Of a DNA stretch of 64,000 nucleotides, positions 22,985-34,691 are shown one piece after another. Source of the DNA: Aselliscus stoliczkanus. Lineage: Eukaryota; Chordata; Mammalia; Chiroptera; Hipposideridae. The notes beneath the pieces are model-generated. The model saw only the letters and a program-made list of their open reading frames with translations. It was not told the DNA's origin and did no database searches. The translations under genes were made by a program, and so were the position numbers. The stretch is taken from positions 88,085,352-88,149,351 of the forward strand of contig CM066736.1 of NCBI GenBank assembly GCA_033961575.1. The letters run 5' to 3'. The stretch's first letter is position 1. Each line of letters opens with the position of its first letter.

Positions 22985-23129
22985 GAGCATGTATCCTGTT
23001 TGGAAATCTTTTCTCGAGGGAACAATGCAGGTAGCCCAGTCTCGGATCAATATATGTGAAAACTATAAAAACTTCATTTCTGAGCCTGCAAGGACAGTGA
23101 GAAGCTTAAAAGAACAGCAACTAAAAAGG
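22985..23129 (+). CDS. FCHSD2: FCHSD2 coding exon (F-BAR domain, second in window)
   Basis: Internal exon of 145 nt after ctttgaatttag and before GTATTG. Its first base completes the arginine codon split by the previous exon; 48 full codons follow, so it ends in phase 0. The protein starts SMYPVWKSFLEGTMQVAQSR and ends ARTVRSLKEQQLKR. This matches FCHSD2, about residues 82-129 of the human protein as I recall it, with Ile for Met in SRINICENY. In F-BAR proteins this region lies in the dimeric helical bundle that senses membrane curvature. No irregularity was seen. The donor GTATTG is weaker than the consensus GTAAGT. Confidence 0.94.
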
Positions 23130-23885
23130 GTATTGTTTCTATTTGTTCTTTTCTTATATGCGTTTTAATATATTAGTGCTACATTTGTAATCTGCAAGAT
23201 TATGTCAAATAGCATTTAACACTTGGAGCTTTTCCATATGGTTACAAATGCTTCTGATTTAAACATGGATTTTCTGATTTCAACATGTTCCCTCTAACTA
23301 CTGTTTTATTAACTGACAAAGGTGAGTGTAATTTCAATCTGTGGACATTCTGAAAGCTCTGTACAAAGTCTTCTTAACAAATACCAATTTTCAACCTAAC
23401 TCAAGTAAATAGATCTACTTAGTTTCCTAATATTGGTATAGTAAAATAGTTACAAAGTTATTAATCTTACTGAGTCTTGAAAAAAATTCATCTTAGCTTC
23501 AATTTGAGCCATTTTACATAACAATTTAAAGGAAGTTGACACATTTTGATGAAATACAGCAAACTTATTACCAAAAATGGTGTACTCTAAAGTTTAATTA
23601 TATGGTTATATAAAAGTTTTCAAATAGATATATTTCTTTGATTATGCAGAAATTAAAAATTCACAGAAACATCATTATTAAATGTGACTTTTATGAAAAG
23701 TTTGCTATTGAAAGTACGTGATTGAATTGTGTTCTTTTTGGAAATAGAGTTACAAAAATAGATATTATCATGATACCAGTAAGTAATTAAATTTTTCGTA
23801 TGGAAGTATTATTTTAGCAAATATTAAGATGTAATTATTTAAGGAAATAATATTTCAGAAGCCATCTAGTATTTTGATTCTAGTT
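23130..23885 (+). other. Intron, no recognised element
   Basis: AT-rich intronic DNA directly downstream of the second exon. No repeat family or coding segment was recognised. Confidence 0.4.
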
Positions 23886-23899
23886 ATCATTTAGATTTT

Positions 23900-24032
23900 T
23901 TTTTCTTTCTTTCTTTTTTTTTTTTTTTTTTTTTTTAGAGGGCAGTGTCACTGGCCCCCCACATGTGGGATCTGAACCGGGGCCGCTGGCGTCCTAAGCC
24001 AGCTCCCAACCACCGCGCCACTCGGCCGGCCC
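23900..24032 (-). mobile_element. Type S SINE, antisense, long T-tract
   Basis: A T/C tract of about 36 bases is followed by agagggcagtgtcactggcc, a B-box complement (tctgaaccgggg) and ccactcggccggccc. The duplication atcatttagatttt lies at 23886-23899 and 24033-24046. Confidence 0.93.
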
Positions 24033-24311
24033 ATCATTTAGATTTTCAGAATATTTTTTACAAACAAGCTCCCCCCAAAAAAACTAATCTGGTTTGCCAA
24101 AAATGATTTCAGTAGCATGAAATCAATGTTACACATATATTGCAAATATAAAATTCTAATCTCTTTCGAGCACTCACATAGTATCAATTGGTTTTAACAT
24201 ATTTGTACAAGAATCCCTTTGTTTTATCTTTGATCAAATACCTCTTTCAGAACAAGCATGATGAATAAACTATGTGACCACTCACCAAACAATGCTTTCT
24301 ATTTGGAAAAA

Positions 24312-24313
<2 letters not shown>

Positions 24314-24347
<34 letters not shown>
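24314..24347. repeat. (GT)n microsatellite
   Basis: Seventeen uninterrupted GT units. Confidence 0.97.
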
Positions 24348-24349
<2 letters not shown>

Positions 24350-24689
24350 CCGTCTGTGCTCGCTGAGAAAGGGAATTAATACTAGTGTAACTTTGTAACT
24401 GGAAGGAAATACTGCATTTCAAATATCCAATGCATTCACCAAATCTAATTGAATTACTGGAATGTTCTACCTTTCTCAATATCAGAATATTTCTAAAGAG
24501 TTTACCACTTGTACTTTTTCCTTCCATTGGTAAAATAGTCTCTGACCTGAATTTAACCAACATTCCTGGGCAAAGAACATTTGGTGAGATTTGGCAAACC
24601 CCCACATCTGTGAAACTAACTTATTTTATATTTTAGTTGATAATGATGTTTATGTTCCATCTAAGCAGTTGTTAAACATTAAGTACGGA

Positions 24690-25130
24690 TTGGGCATACC
24701 TGTCAGGATCCTGAGGTTCCAAATGACACAAAACTACTTTAGACTGGTTTAAGCCAAGAAAAGAATGTGTTAGCTTGTGCATTTCAGCGTGGATGGAATC
24801 CAGGCAGGAGTGGATCCAGGTGCTCAAATAATAGTATTAGAGCTCAGTTTTTCTTCCCATCCATTAGCTCTGGTTTCCCCAATGACTCCATTCTTTAGCA
24901 ACTCTCCATTTGGTGGCCCCCAAAGGTGCCAGATTTACAAATTTTGCAGCTACTCATTCCATGTTTTCATTTTCCCAAAAGTTCCAAGAAAACTACCAGA
25001 ATTGAAGCTCATTGGATTATCTTGGGTCACAAGCCTCCCTCCACCCCCCCACCCCGAGTCAGGGATTACAGCCCTCATGATAACTACAGTGACTGAAAAT
25101 GGGGAAAGAGATTCTCCAAAGGAAAACTGA
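24690..25130 (+). other. Possible ancient interspersed repeat, unassigned
   Basis: The order gtggatccaggtgctcaaat, then ttagctctggtttcccca, then attggattatcttgggtcac resembles a common old mammalian repeat, but I cannot name it. The 117-residue open frame at 24777-25130 has no recognisable domain. Confidence 0.35.
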
Positions 25131-25329
25131 GATGAGTTCCCAAAGAAAACACAAGGGAAATAGAAACAGCAAGCGAAAGCAGTTGATAGTCACTATAGTT
25201 GGCTTCTCCAATAGTACTTCCCATACTTGATGACACACTAATTCCATACAAGATCAGTAAACCATCTATTCTTTTTCCTTTTCTTCTCCAACCCATCCCC
25301 TTTTTGGCCTTCTTTTACAATAGATTAAT

Positions 25330-26080
25330 CTTTTCTCTTAAACAATATTTTATTGTGATACGAATACTTAACATGAGATCTACCCTCTTCACAGATGTTT
25401 AAGTACATAATACAAGATTATCTATAGACACAATGTTGTATAGCTGATCCTAGAACTTAACTCATTTTGCATGACTGAAATTTTATACCTGCTGATTGGC
25501 AACTTCCTCTTTCCTCTTCCTGCAGTTCCCACCAACCACATTTCTCTTCTTTGCTTCCATAAGTTGACTATTTTAGATCATGTAAGTGGAATCATTCAGT
25601 ATTTGCCCTTCTGTGTCTGGCTCATTTCACAGCATAATTTCTTCCAGGCTCCTCCATGTTGTTGCATATTGTACACTTTCCTTTTTTAAAGCTGAATAAT
25701 ATTTCATTGTATGTATATGCCACATTTTTTATACATTCATGTGTTGATGGATATTTTGGTTTTTGTGATTACTGCTGCAGTGGACATGGGGGTGCTACTA
25801 TGTCTTTGAGAACCTGATATCAGTTCTGGATAAATACCCAGAAGTGGGATTGCTGGATCATATGGTAATTCTATTTTTAATTTTTTGAGAAAACGCCATA
25901 CTGTTTTCCATAGCAGCACATTTTTCATTCCCACCAATAGTGCACAAGGATTCCAATTTCTCCACAATCTTGCCAACACTTAATGTCATTTTTTTCAAAT
26001 AATCATCCTAACAGATGTGAGGTAATACTTCATTGTGATTTTGGTTTACACTTCCCCGATGATTAGTGATATTAAACAAT
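25330..26080 (-). mobile_element. L1 3' fragment, antisense
   Basis: The minus strand at 25979-25737 encodes an L1 ORF2 C-terminal segment ([25 protein letters not shown]). Plus-strand phrases such as ggattgctggatcatatggt are the usual reverse of L1 ORF2. The frame is broken after GIYPE, so it is an old copy. Confidence 0.8.
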
Positions 26081-26500
26081 CTTATAGTTTTATTATCAAA
26101 TTTTCCTTCACTATTAGCTTTTTAATTTTATAATCTTATATTATTCTTTTAATAATTACTTTGGAGATTCCAATTTGCCTCCCTGACTTAACTATAGTCT
26201 ACCTTGAATTAGTATTTGACCATCTCTTGAACAATATAAAAATCTTCCAACAGTATAATTCCGTTTACCTCATTATGACTTTTCTGCTATTAGACCTTTT
26301 GACTCTATCCGTATGTCTTTTGCACTGTTTCCTGCAGTTTTGTATTTCCACCCTTTTTTCTCTCTGTATTCCAAACTAAATATTTTCCACTAGTATCTTG
26401 CAGTTTATTAATACTCTATTCTGCTGTTTCTGATCTGCTTTAAAACTTATCTATTGGGATATAATGTATTTTTCAGTTCTAGAATTTTTATATGAGTTTT

Positions 26501-26501
<1 letters not shown>

Positions 26502-26531
<30 letters not shown>
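26502..26531. repeat. (TTG)n microsatellite
   Basis: Ten TTG units joined to the T-rich tail of a truncated SINE. On the minus strand they give a meaningless glutamine run. Confidence 0.93.
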
Positions 26532-26533
<2 letters not shown>

Positions 26534-26597
26534 TGTTTCGTTTTTTTTTTTTTGGAGGGCAGTGTCACTGGCCCTCACATGTGGGACCGAAGTGGGG
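26532..26597 (-). mobile_element. Type S SINE fragment, antisense
   Basis: T-run, then gagggcagtgtcactggccc and acatgtgggacc, ending at about 26597. The rest of the head is missing. Flanks tatgagttttt / tttgagttttt suggest a short target duplication. Confidence 0.8.
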
Positions 26598-26599
26598 TA

Positions 26600-27779
26600 A
26601 TTTGAGTTTTTAAAAACATAGGTTCTTTGTTTCTGATCCAGTTCTCCATGTTTTTCCTTTATCTTCTTAAATATGTTAGTCCTAATGTGTTTCATAATTC
26701 TGCTATCTGAATCACTGCAGGTCTCTTTTTATCATTTACTATTTATTTTTGTTTTTGGTTATTTGGGTCTACTGTTTTAGTATGCCTCTCAATGCTGGAT
26801 AGTGTGGATAAAAATTGTAGAGGCTCTGGAAGATGTTTTCTGTTTCCAAAGAGAATTAAGTTTTCTGACAGGCAGATGGAATACTAGCAGATCACCTGGA
26901 TCCTGTTAGGGTCTGGTTTTAGGTTTTTTTAAGGGCTGGTTTATTTCACTTTTGTTATTATCCTAGGGTCTTCACTGAAACTGTGGTGCGTACCAAAGAA
27001 AGCCCGTCTACTTTGACAAGACTTGAACTCCTACCTCTGCCTTTTCAATGACATGTGGCTGCTCTGATCCTGTGTTCAGCTTATTAGCCTTTCAGCTACT
27101 GTTTTTATTGGATTTCTTAGATTTTCACCCCATACATGGCATTTAGAAGTCAGCTGATAACTCGGGGAAATTGCATACAGATTTTTGAGCTTGCTTCTCT
27201 GTAGTATCCTTTCCAGATCTTAGCCTCTCAAGTTCCTACTCTTCTGGCATCCTTAAATTCCGATCTATATTTCCATAGTCTCCTAAGAATGCCACTTTCT
27301 GTTTATGTACTATTTCTTTGTGCCGTGATTTCCCTAAGCCCTAAGGAAAAAAAGACAAGTCGAATATAGAGCTTACCTAGCTGTGCTTCCCTTCTCCCAG
27401 ACAGTTATTGTCCCTGAGTCTAATGTGCTGTTTATTAATGCTGGTTGTTTTAAAAAATCTGTTTTGTCTAACTTATACAGTTTCCAGACTATAGGAAGGT
27501 AGTCTGAAACAACTTGTTCATGATCACAACCAATTTTGACTTAAAAGTGTCCCTCTATAACATTTTAATGTTCCTGTTCTTTTTTAAATTTTCTCTATTT
27601 TGGCAACTTTATAATTTTAAAATAAATTTTATAATTATAAATCCACCGGCATTACAATTATAAAGGGTCTGACCATTGTGGAAATTATAATGAGAATTAT
27701 AGCTTTTTCTAAATCATTTTCTGTATATTGACATTTGCATAAAGCAAAACAAGAGCCACATGTAATCCTTTTGCCATTT
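26600..27779 (+). other. Intron, no recognised element
   Basis: No element or exon was identified in this interval. It has several weak AT-rich inverted stretches (for example near 27605-27645). Confidence 0.35.
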
Positions 27780-27891
27780 TTTTTATTGAGGTATAATTGG
27801 CATAACATTATGTTAGTTTCAAGTGTAATGATTCAATATTTGTATATATTGCAAAATGATCACCACAATAAGTCCAGTTAACGTGTTATTC
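27780..27891 (-). mobile_element. L1 3' end fragment, antisense
   Basis: tttattgaggtataattggc and tgatcaccacaataagtcca are the reverse of a typical L1 3'UTR end. A type L SINE cuts it at about 27892. Confidence 0.7.
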
Positions 27892-27893
27892 TT

Positions 27894-28353
27894 TTTTTTT
27901 TATTTTTTTTTTAATTGGCGAATTGGGGAGGGGAACAGCATTGGGGAATCGAGGAAGGGGAACAGACAAGTTGCTGTCTTTTTGTTCTTCAATCTAGTTG
28001 TGGAGGACGTTGCCTCACTGGCCCATGTTAGTATCATCATTGTGCTCTTCCTGGGTGAGGCAGATGAGTCGCCGGCCTCTGGATGGCTGCTCACAGCGGC
28101 TCTTGTCAGCCCACACTGGCTGCCAGCTGCTCACACTTGCTGCCGGCCACTCATTGTAGCCTATGGCAGCCCACTGCAGCAGAGGCTGCAGCTATGCCAT
28201 CCCAGGGACTCACAGCAGCCCAGCTCCAGGTGGAGCTGTTGTTCACCATCTTAGCTATAAAGGGCAGCGTCACTGGCCCTCATATGTGCGATCCGAACTG
28301 GGGCCGCTGGCGTCCCAAGCCAGCTCCCAACCAATGTGCCACTCAGCCGGCCC
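27894..28353 (-). mobile_element. Type L SINE, antisense
   Basis: Tail at the left (attggggaatcgaggaaggg), body, and head ending actcagccggccc. The flanks repeat gttattctt (27885-27893 and again from about 28361). The 132-residue frame across it is SINE-derived. Confidence 0.87.
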
Positions 28354-28489
28354 AACATCTGTTATTCTTACACTTAATTAGCCATGCTTTTGTCCATAAC
28401 TTTCTCTTTTATATTAGAGTTTATCTTCCTTGAAATAATTGTGATTCACATGTATATAACACATTACAGTTTGTAAACTGCTACCACAT

Positions 28490-28625
28490 CCATTATAGTT
28501 TCATTTGATTTTCATAAGAACTTATTAGGTATGTAAATATTATTTTACAAATGATGAAACTGAGTCTAAAAATGTTGAAAAGACTTAGGTGGTAAATAAC
28601 AGAACACAAACTTGAATATACTACT
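28490..28625 (-). mobile_element. Possible MIR core relic
   Basis: caaatgatgaaactgagtct and ttaggtggtaaataacagaa resemble the MIR core with its tRNA-related end on the right. Strongly diverged. Confidence 0.4.
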
Positions 28626-28676
28626 TCCTAATTTCAAATCCTATGCAATCTTTAAAAATTTAATAAAAGTATTATA

Positions 28677-29123
28677 GGGCTGGCTGAGTGACGCACTGGT
28701 TAAGAGCTGGTTTTGGGATGCCGGCGACCCTGGTTCAGATCCCACATATGAGGACCAGTGACACTGCCCTCTACAGCTAACAACAGCTCCACCTGGAGCT
28801 GGGCTGTGTGAGCCCCAGCGACGGTGTAGGCTGCAGCCCCTGCTGCAGTGGGCTGCCATGGGTTACGGTGAGTGGCCGGCAGCCAGCGTGAGCGGCTGGC
28901 AGCCAGCATGAGCTGCTAATAGCCGCAGTGAGCGACATCCAGAGGCCTGCGACTGGTCTGCCTCATCCGGAAAGAGTGCAATGATGACACCAACATGGGC
29001 CAGTGAAGCAACATCCTCCGCAACTGGACTGAAGAACAAAAAGACAGCAACTTGTCTATTCCCCTTCCCCAATTCCCCAACGCTGTTCCCCTCCCCCAAT
29101 TCCCCAATAAATTCTTTTTAAAA
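28677..29123 (+). mobile_element. Type L SINE, sense
   Basis: Starts gggctggctgagtgacgcac, has GGTTCAGATCCCACATATGA, a body with several gtgagcggctggcagccagc-like units, and ends ccccaataaattctttttaa. The duplication aaaagtattata lies at 28665-28676 and 29124-29135. Confidence 0.93.
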
Positions 29124-29563
29124 AAAAGTATTATACACTTGAAGTTAATATTTAAGTAGGTTTACAGAAAAATATATACAACTCCTTTACCTTAGTAGAC
29201 TAGTTAATTCCGTTACTCCTTTTACCTTCTTAATTATAGTAGTTGTAATTAACTCATGGATAATTTGTTTTGGGATATCCCATTTTCTTCATTCTCTCTA
29301 TTTCCTAATGGTTCATATTTCTATATAACTTTTATGTTTATTTATTTCTGAATGAATTTTGTATTCTGCTGTAATCATACCTCTGTTTAATCATACCACT
29401 AAATCTGCAATGAAAGTTAACATTTTTCTTTCAAGTTATTTTCTCAGGATAAATTTCCAGGACATGACTACTAGGTCAGAGAACCTACTAGTTTGTAGGA
29501 CTTTGATCTATTGACCCAAGTTACTTTTATTTTTATTCCTGTCTTCCAGTTGCTAGCAAGTTA

Positions 29564-29612
<49 letters not shown>

Positions 29613-29622
29613 CCTATCTGTC
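29564..29622. repeat. (GTCT)n(ATCT)n microsatellite
   Basis: About four GTCT units, then nine ATCT units with one substitution near the end. Confidence 0.95.
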
Positions 29623-29656
29623 CTATTTCTGTGTCATACTCAAAGGTCATACTTTT

Positions 29657-29788
29657 CTTTTTCTTCTTTTTTTTTTTTTTTTTTAAGCTGAGCCATCCTG
29701 TCACCTGTTGGCAGCTCAGCAGCTGCTCAGCTCGGGCCGGGAATCCAAGCGGCATCCCTGTTGCTCAGAGCTCGTACTCTTGAGCGAG
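29657..29788 (-). mobile_element. Type C SINE, antisense, 5'-truncated
   Basis: T-run, then aagctgagccatcctgtcac, cacctgttggcagctcagca and a head part ending tactcttgagcgag. The first part of the head (ggccggccaagtggct) is absent. The duplication aggtcatactttt lies at 29644-29656 and 29789-29801. Confidence 0.88.
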
Positions 29789-30360
29789 AGGTCATACTTT
29801 TAATTTCTTCATTAGAATCTGAATTATAATATCCAAGTTTGTCGTCATTTCGTATGAACCCCTAGCCTTAATGTAAACTAATACACTCATTTCTGTGTCT
29901 GCTCAGTGACTCTTGGGGAACAGTTGGGCATATATTACACCAAGGTTTTTCTTAACATAGGCATTATTAAGCTTCTTTTTAAGTATGTAACTTAGTCTAC
30001 CCCAGTAAACTGGATTCCTACAAGAGAAATTTATTATAAAAGTTGGAAAGAAAATCCTAGGTCATCTTTTCCTTTGCAAATTAAGTTGATGACTTTTATT
30101 TAATAAATATTTTTGGTATTTTGCTATGTGCAGAGCACTTTCTTTTGAAGAAGACCCAAATTACTCTGACTTGAAATAGTTCTCTTGGGTGGTGAAAAAC
30201 ATTTGGTTGTGGATTAACTGAATGCTAGGGAAGAAAGGATCACAGAAGATCTCTTCAGTGTGTACATAGGCTATTTCTAATATTGTTTGGTAAACAGTAT
30301 CTTAGAAACATATGTAAAGGGGAAAAAGAAAGTAGGAATAGAATGAACCAGTTTCTGATG

Positions 30361-31445
30361 AGATTTTTGATTCCACCAAAAAACTATGAGAACTGATAAA
30401 TGAATTTAGTAAAGTAGCGGGATACAAAATTAATATTCAGAAATCAGTTACATTTTTATACACCAATAATGAACTATCAGAAAGAGAAATTAAGAAAACA
30501 ATCCCATTTACAATTGCATCAAAAAAATAAAATCAAACACTTAGGAATAAATTTAACCTAGGAAGTAAAAGACCTGTACTCAGAAAATTATAAGACATTG
30601 AAGAGAAAAGTTTAAAAAGATACAAATAGGGCTGGCCGAGTGGTGCGATGGTTAAGCGCTGGCTTGGGAAGCCAGTGGCCCTGGTTTGGGTTCCACATAT
30701 GAGGGCCAGTGACATTGCCCTCAGAAAATAAAAATAAAAATAAAAAGATACAAATAAATGGAAACATATACAATGTTCATGGATAGGAAGAATTAATATA
30801 GTTAAAATGTACTACCTAAAGCAATATACAGATTCAACACAATCCCTATAAAAATACCAGTGACATTTTTCACAGAACTATGAACAAATAATCCTACAAT
30901 TATTTCACATGAACAAATAATCCTACAATTTATATGGAACCATAAAAGACTCCAAATAGCCACGTCAATCCTGAAAAATAAGAACGAAGTGGGAGGTATC
31001 ACACTACCCAACATCAAATCATACTACAAGGCTTTAGTAATCAAAACAACATGGTATTGACATAAAAACAGACACATAGATCAATGGAAAAAAATAGAGA
31101 GCCCAGAAGTAAATCCACTCCTATATGGTCATTTAATCTATGACAAAGGGAGTAAGAATTTGCATTGGAGTAAAAGACAGTCTAATAAATGGTGCTGGGA
31201 ACACTGTAGAAATTCATGCAAAAAACTGAAACTGAACCACCTTATGCCATATAGAAGAATAAACTCAAAATAGATTAAAGACTTAAATGTAAGACCTGAA
31301 ACTATAAAACTTGTAGAAAAAAATATAGGAAGTAAATTTGCAGACATTACCCTTAGTAATATTTTTACTGATACATCCCCTTGGGCAAGGGAAGCAAAAG
31401 AAAAAGTAAACATATGGGATTACATCAAACTTAAAAGTTTTTTCA
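30361..31445 (+). mobile_element. L1 ORF2 fragment, sense, lacking both ends
   Basis: Carries ORF2 phrases from just after the YADD region (gatacaaaattaatattcag) to aatgtaagacctgaaactat and ttacatcaaacttaaaagtt. The minus-strand frames here are shadows. It ends without an A-tail. A type S SINE is nested at 30629-30741. Confidence 0.85.
30629..30741 (+). mobile_element. Type S SINE, sense, inside L1
   Basis: gggctggccgagtggtgcga, anticodon-like stem gctggcttgggaagccagt, then gagggccagtgacattgccc and an (AAAAT)n tail. The duplication aaaaagatacaaata lies at 30614-30628 and 30742-30756. Confidence 0.94.
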
Positions 31446-31950
31446 CAGAAATCTTTTTAAAGATATGAACTATCACAAAATGCATCTGATATTGTGGCAC
31501 AAAATGAAAGTAATTTATTTAATAGCCTTTTATAGATGAAAATGAATTAAATAATCTTCATAAGATGTTTGGTTACTCAGGACTAAATAGAGCTGTCTTC
31601 TTCAAAGGGTAAGGTATAAGGCATGAGTGACTGTGTTGTGGCTGTGAGTGTGCACAGGTGCTCATAGAGAGGCACATGGTGTTCACTTTATGTGGACATA
31701 ATGAAACCCTATCCACATAGTTTGTAATCCCCAGGAAAACCTATGGCCTACTGTTTAGTTTCTTCTCAAAATGCTCAATACGCACGTATTCTTGGGCTTC
31801 CCTTCATTGATTAGTTTTTTTAGAGGCCAAGCTACATTGTTTTAGATGAACATTTTGGATATAGATGCTTTACACATGACTCCTCTTTGATATTCATCCC
31901 ATTTTCCATTAAACACAGTTGTATCTTTCAGACCATGTCCCATTGGTTTC

Positions 31951-32019
31951 TTAACACTTTGTAAGCGGGCATTTGAGCGATATGACGAGTTTACTCGTTT
32001 CCCGCAAAAAATGTGTTAA
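31951..32019. mobile_element. 69-bp piggyBac-like miniature element
   Basis: Flanked by TTAA at 31951-31954 and 32016-32019, the piggyBac target. Just inside are inverted ends cactttgtaagcggg (31955-31969) and cccgcaaaaaatgtg (32001-32015), matching at 11 of 15 positions. A second inverted pair, acgagt/actcgt, sits at the centre (31985-31998). It has no coding capacity. TTAACAC...GCGGG ends are typical of mammalian piggyBac families as I recall them. Confidence 0.72.
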
Positions 32020-32224
32020 TATCTAAGGGTAGCCATGGAACACTCACTCCCTCAACTCTTTAAACATAGCATTATTGAGTTGTTTATCACCTCTCTATGG
32101 AAGTGTCAGGTTGTCCTGGCGTTATTTATTAATCAAGAGCTTTGTATGTGATAAGGACTCTTAAAAATTAAGGAGAAAGATTTTTCTGTAAGGTAAAAGC
32201 TTACAATTTTTGTATGTCTTCACA

Positions 32225-32600
32225 ATGAAATAGTATTCAGCCATACAAAGGAGTGAAGAATTAATACATGATATAACATACATGACCCCTGAAAACATTA
32301 TGCTAAATGAAAGAAGTGAGACATATAAGGCCACATATTATATGATTCCATTTATATGAAATGTCCAGAATAGGAAATTCGTAGAGACAAAAAGTAGATT
32401 AGTGGTTGCCAGGGGCTATGAGTATGCGAAATGGGGATGACTACTAATGAGTATGGGTTTCTTTTTAGGGTGATGAATATGTTTTGGAATTAGATAAGAA
32501 TGATGGTTATACAACCTTGTAAATATACTAAAAACCTGAATTGTACACTTTAAAAAGGTGAATTTTTTGGTAAGTGAATTATGTCAATTTTTTAAAAAGC
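32225..32600 (+). mobile_element. Old L1 3' end, sense
   Basis: Reads aatgaaatagtattcagcca, then atgctaaatgaaagaagtga, then tagtggttgccaggggct and acctgaattgtacactttaa, the usual end of ORF2 plus 3'UTR of older L1s. Frames are broken. Confidence 0.8.
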
Positions 32601-32694
32601 TTATTATTTTAAGATAAAGTATCTCTATGCGACCTTGAAAACATGGTTATCACAAAACTAGGATACACTAATGGATTACATGTAAATGATATCA

Positions 32695-32860
32695 TCACTG
32701 CCTTACTGTATGACTTCGGGTAAGTTATTTCACCTCTCTAAGTCAGTTTCCTCATCTTAAAATGGGACTAATAACATGAATACTTTTATCACAGTCATTT
32801 CAAGGACTAAATATGATAATACCTATAAAAGTGCTAAGCATAGTGCATTGTACCTGTGCA
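32695..32860 (+). mobile_element. MIR SINE relic
   Basis: cttcgggtaagttatttcac, ctctctaagtcagtttcctc, aaaatgggactaataac and aagcatagtgcattgtacct follow the MIR consensus order well. Confidence 0.8.
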
Positions 32861-32864
32861 GTGT

Positions 32865-33932
32865 CCTTAGGGAGTCTTATTAAATATAACTAAGCATCAG
32901 ATTCTCTTGATCATCATAGGCTACGTGTAAACCTCTGGCATGAGGTTTACTTAGAAGGACATTAGGACAGGGAACAGTTAACCAGTAGGGTGGCATCCAG
33001 TATTAGAGTTAGACAGAGCTTCCAAGGTCCCTTCAAAGAACACATCCAGATACAGGAATTACAATCCCAAAGCCAAGCCTTTTCCATCAGATATTTATAG
33101 TTCATTTGCAGTTTCTCCCAAATTAGTGCAATTTGCCTATCAGGATTCATAAACAAGGTTGCCAAATAACACAGTTGACATTGTGTCTTCATTAGGTTTC
33201 TTTTGAAACACAGACTTAAAGTTCCAGTTTTCATACAGAAAAAAAAAGGTGCTTTTTTTTTTAGCCCTTTATTCACAGCCTTATATTTACTAAGTGCTCA
33301 ATACATGTGCCCATAGGGAAACTTCCAGATCTCTCACTTCCTGTAAAGTAGTAGCTCCTTTCTTAATACCTAACAATTTCTGGGAAACTATCCTGTATGT
33401 CACATGGCTAAGTTTGTTTGTGCTTTATCCCTGTTCTTATGTCCTTGCTCTACTCCACACTGTTCAGCATGGCACAGCTAGTCCCTCACCATCCTGCTTT
33501 GCAGAGGTTTTCTCAGTCTACACCAAGCACTGATTATGCTGTTCTAGGCTTACAGGGTTTTTGATGGGAGCTGCCCTGAACTGGCCTTAGGCTTGTCAAA
33601 CTTTTCAGTGGTTTGTTTCAAACTGAGGAAAATGATCTGCCTTTGAATACCCAGAAGGATCCCAAAGCAGTGTTACTTTGGCCCCAATATGTTATAAGAG
33701 TTTATTAATTAAACATTTGTTTGAGTTATTATGTTTATCCCTTCTCCTAGAAATTATATGTATATCCAAAGAGTTGAGATGGGAATAGTTTTGAGTAATA
33801 ATTATTATGTGGTACCCAGGTTTCTTGCTTCTGTCCATCTTGGGCTTATCCTGTCAGACTTCTCAAGATTTCACTCCTTTTTTCCTAGAGGTAAATCCTT
33901 CAGTACCCTTTGCACTATCAGTTCCCAAAATA
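32865..33932 (+). other. Intron, no recognised element
   Basis: No repeat family or exon was recognised. The 104-residue minus-strand frame (32962-33276) has no identifiable domain. Confidence 0.35.
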
Positions 33933-33966
33933 TATGAGGTGCAATCAAAAAATATGTTGAATATTT

Positions 33967-34398
33967 GGGCCAGCTGAGTGGCACGTTGGTTAAGAGTTGG
34001 CTTGGGATGCCAGCTCTGAGCAGCAGGGCCCCGATTTGGATCCCATATGAGGGCCAGTGATGCTGAGCCCTCTACGGCTAAGATGGTGAACAGTAGCTCG
34101 ACCTGGGGTTGGGCTGCCGTGAGTCGCTGGCAAGGGCGTAGGCTGCAGTGGGGCTGCAGTGGGCTGCCGTAAGCTACTGTGAGTGGCTGGCAGCTGGCGT
34201 GAGCTTTCATAAGCTGCTGTGACTCACCGTGAGCCGCCATCCAATGGCCGGCGAGCAACTGCCTCAGCCAGGAAGAGCGCAATGATAATACTAACATGGA
34301 CCAGTGAAGCAACGTCCTCCACAACTAGACTGAAAAACAAAAGGACAGCAACTTGACTGTTCCCCTCCCCAATTCCCCAATAAAATCTTCAAAAAAAA
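33967..34398 (+). mobile_element. Type L SINE, sense, inside mariner
   Basis: gggccagctgagtggcacgt head, body with cgtgagt...gctg units, and tail ccccaataaaatcttcaaaa. The imperfect duplication aatatgttgaatattt / aatacgatgaatgttt suggests an older insertion. Confidence 0.9.
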
Positions 34399-34691
34399 TA
34401 ATACGATGAATGTTTAAATAAAAAATCTTATTACAGTACAAGACACATTGCCATTAATCCCCCTCAAAATACTCCCCCTCACTTCGAACACACTTATCAC
34501 ATCATTTTTGCCACTTTCTAAAACAGTTCTGGAAGTCCTCTTTCATGTCTTTAGTTGCAATGTCTTGGCTGCCTCGATGTCCTGATTGCATTCAAAACGT
34601 TTACCTGGTCATTTTGACTTTGGGAAAGAACCAGAAGTTGTATAATGCCAGATCTGGTGAATAAGGTGGATGAGGACACACTGTAATGTTT

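Noticed and set aside
26447..26695. Minus-strand frame with a polyglutamine run
   Set aside because: The run is a translated (TTG)n microsatellite joined to a SINE fragment.
30629..30720. tRNA-like sequence with an anticodon-type stem-loop and a B box
   Set aside because: Part of a type S SINE: A-tail and target-site duplication present, many similar copies in the window, no mature tRNA acceptor stem.
31138..31413. Minus-strand 91-codon frame and similar frames opposite L1 ORF2
   Set aside because: Shadow frames on the strand opposite L1 ORF2 coding sequence.
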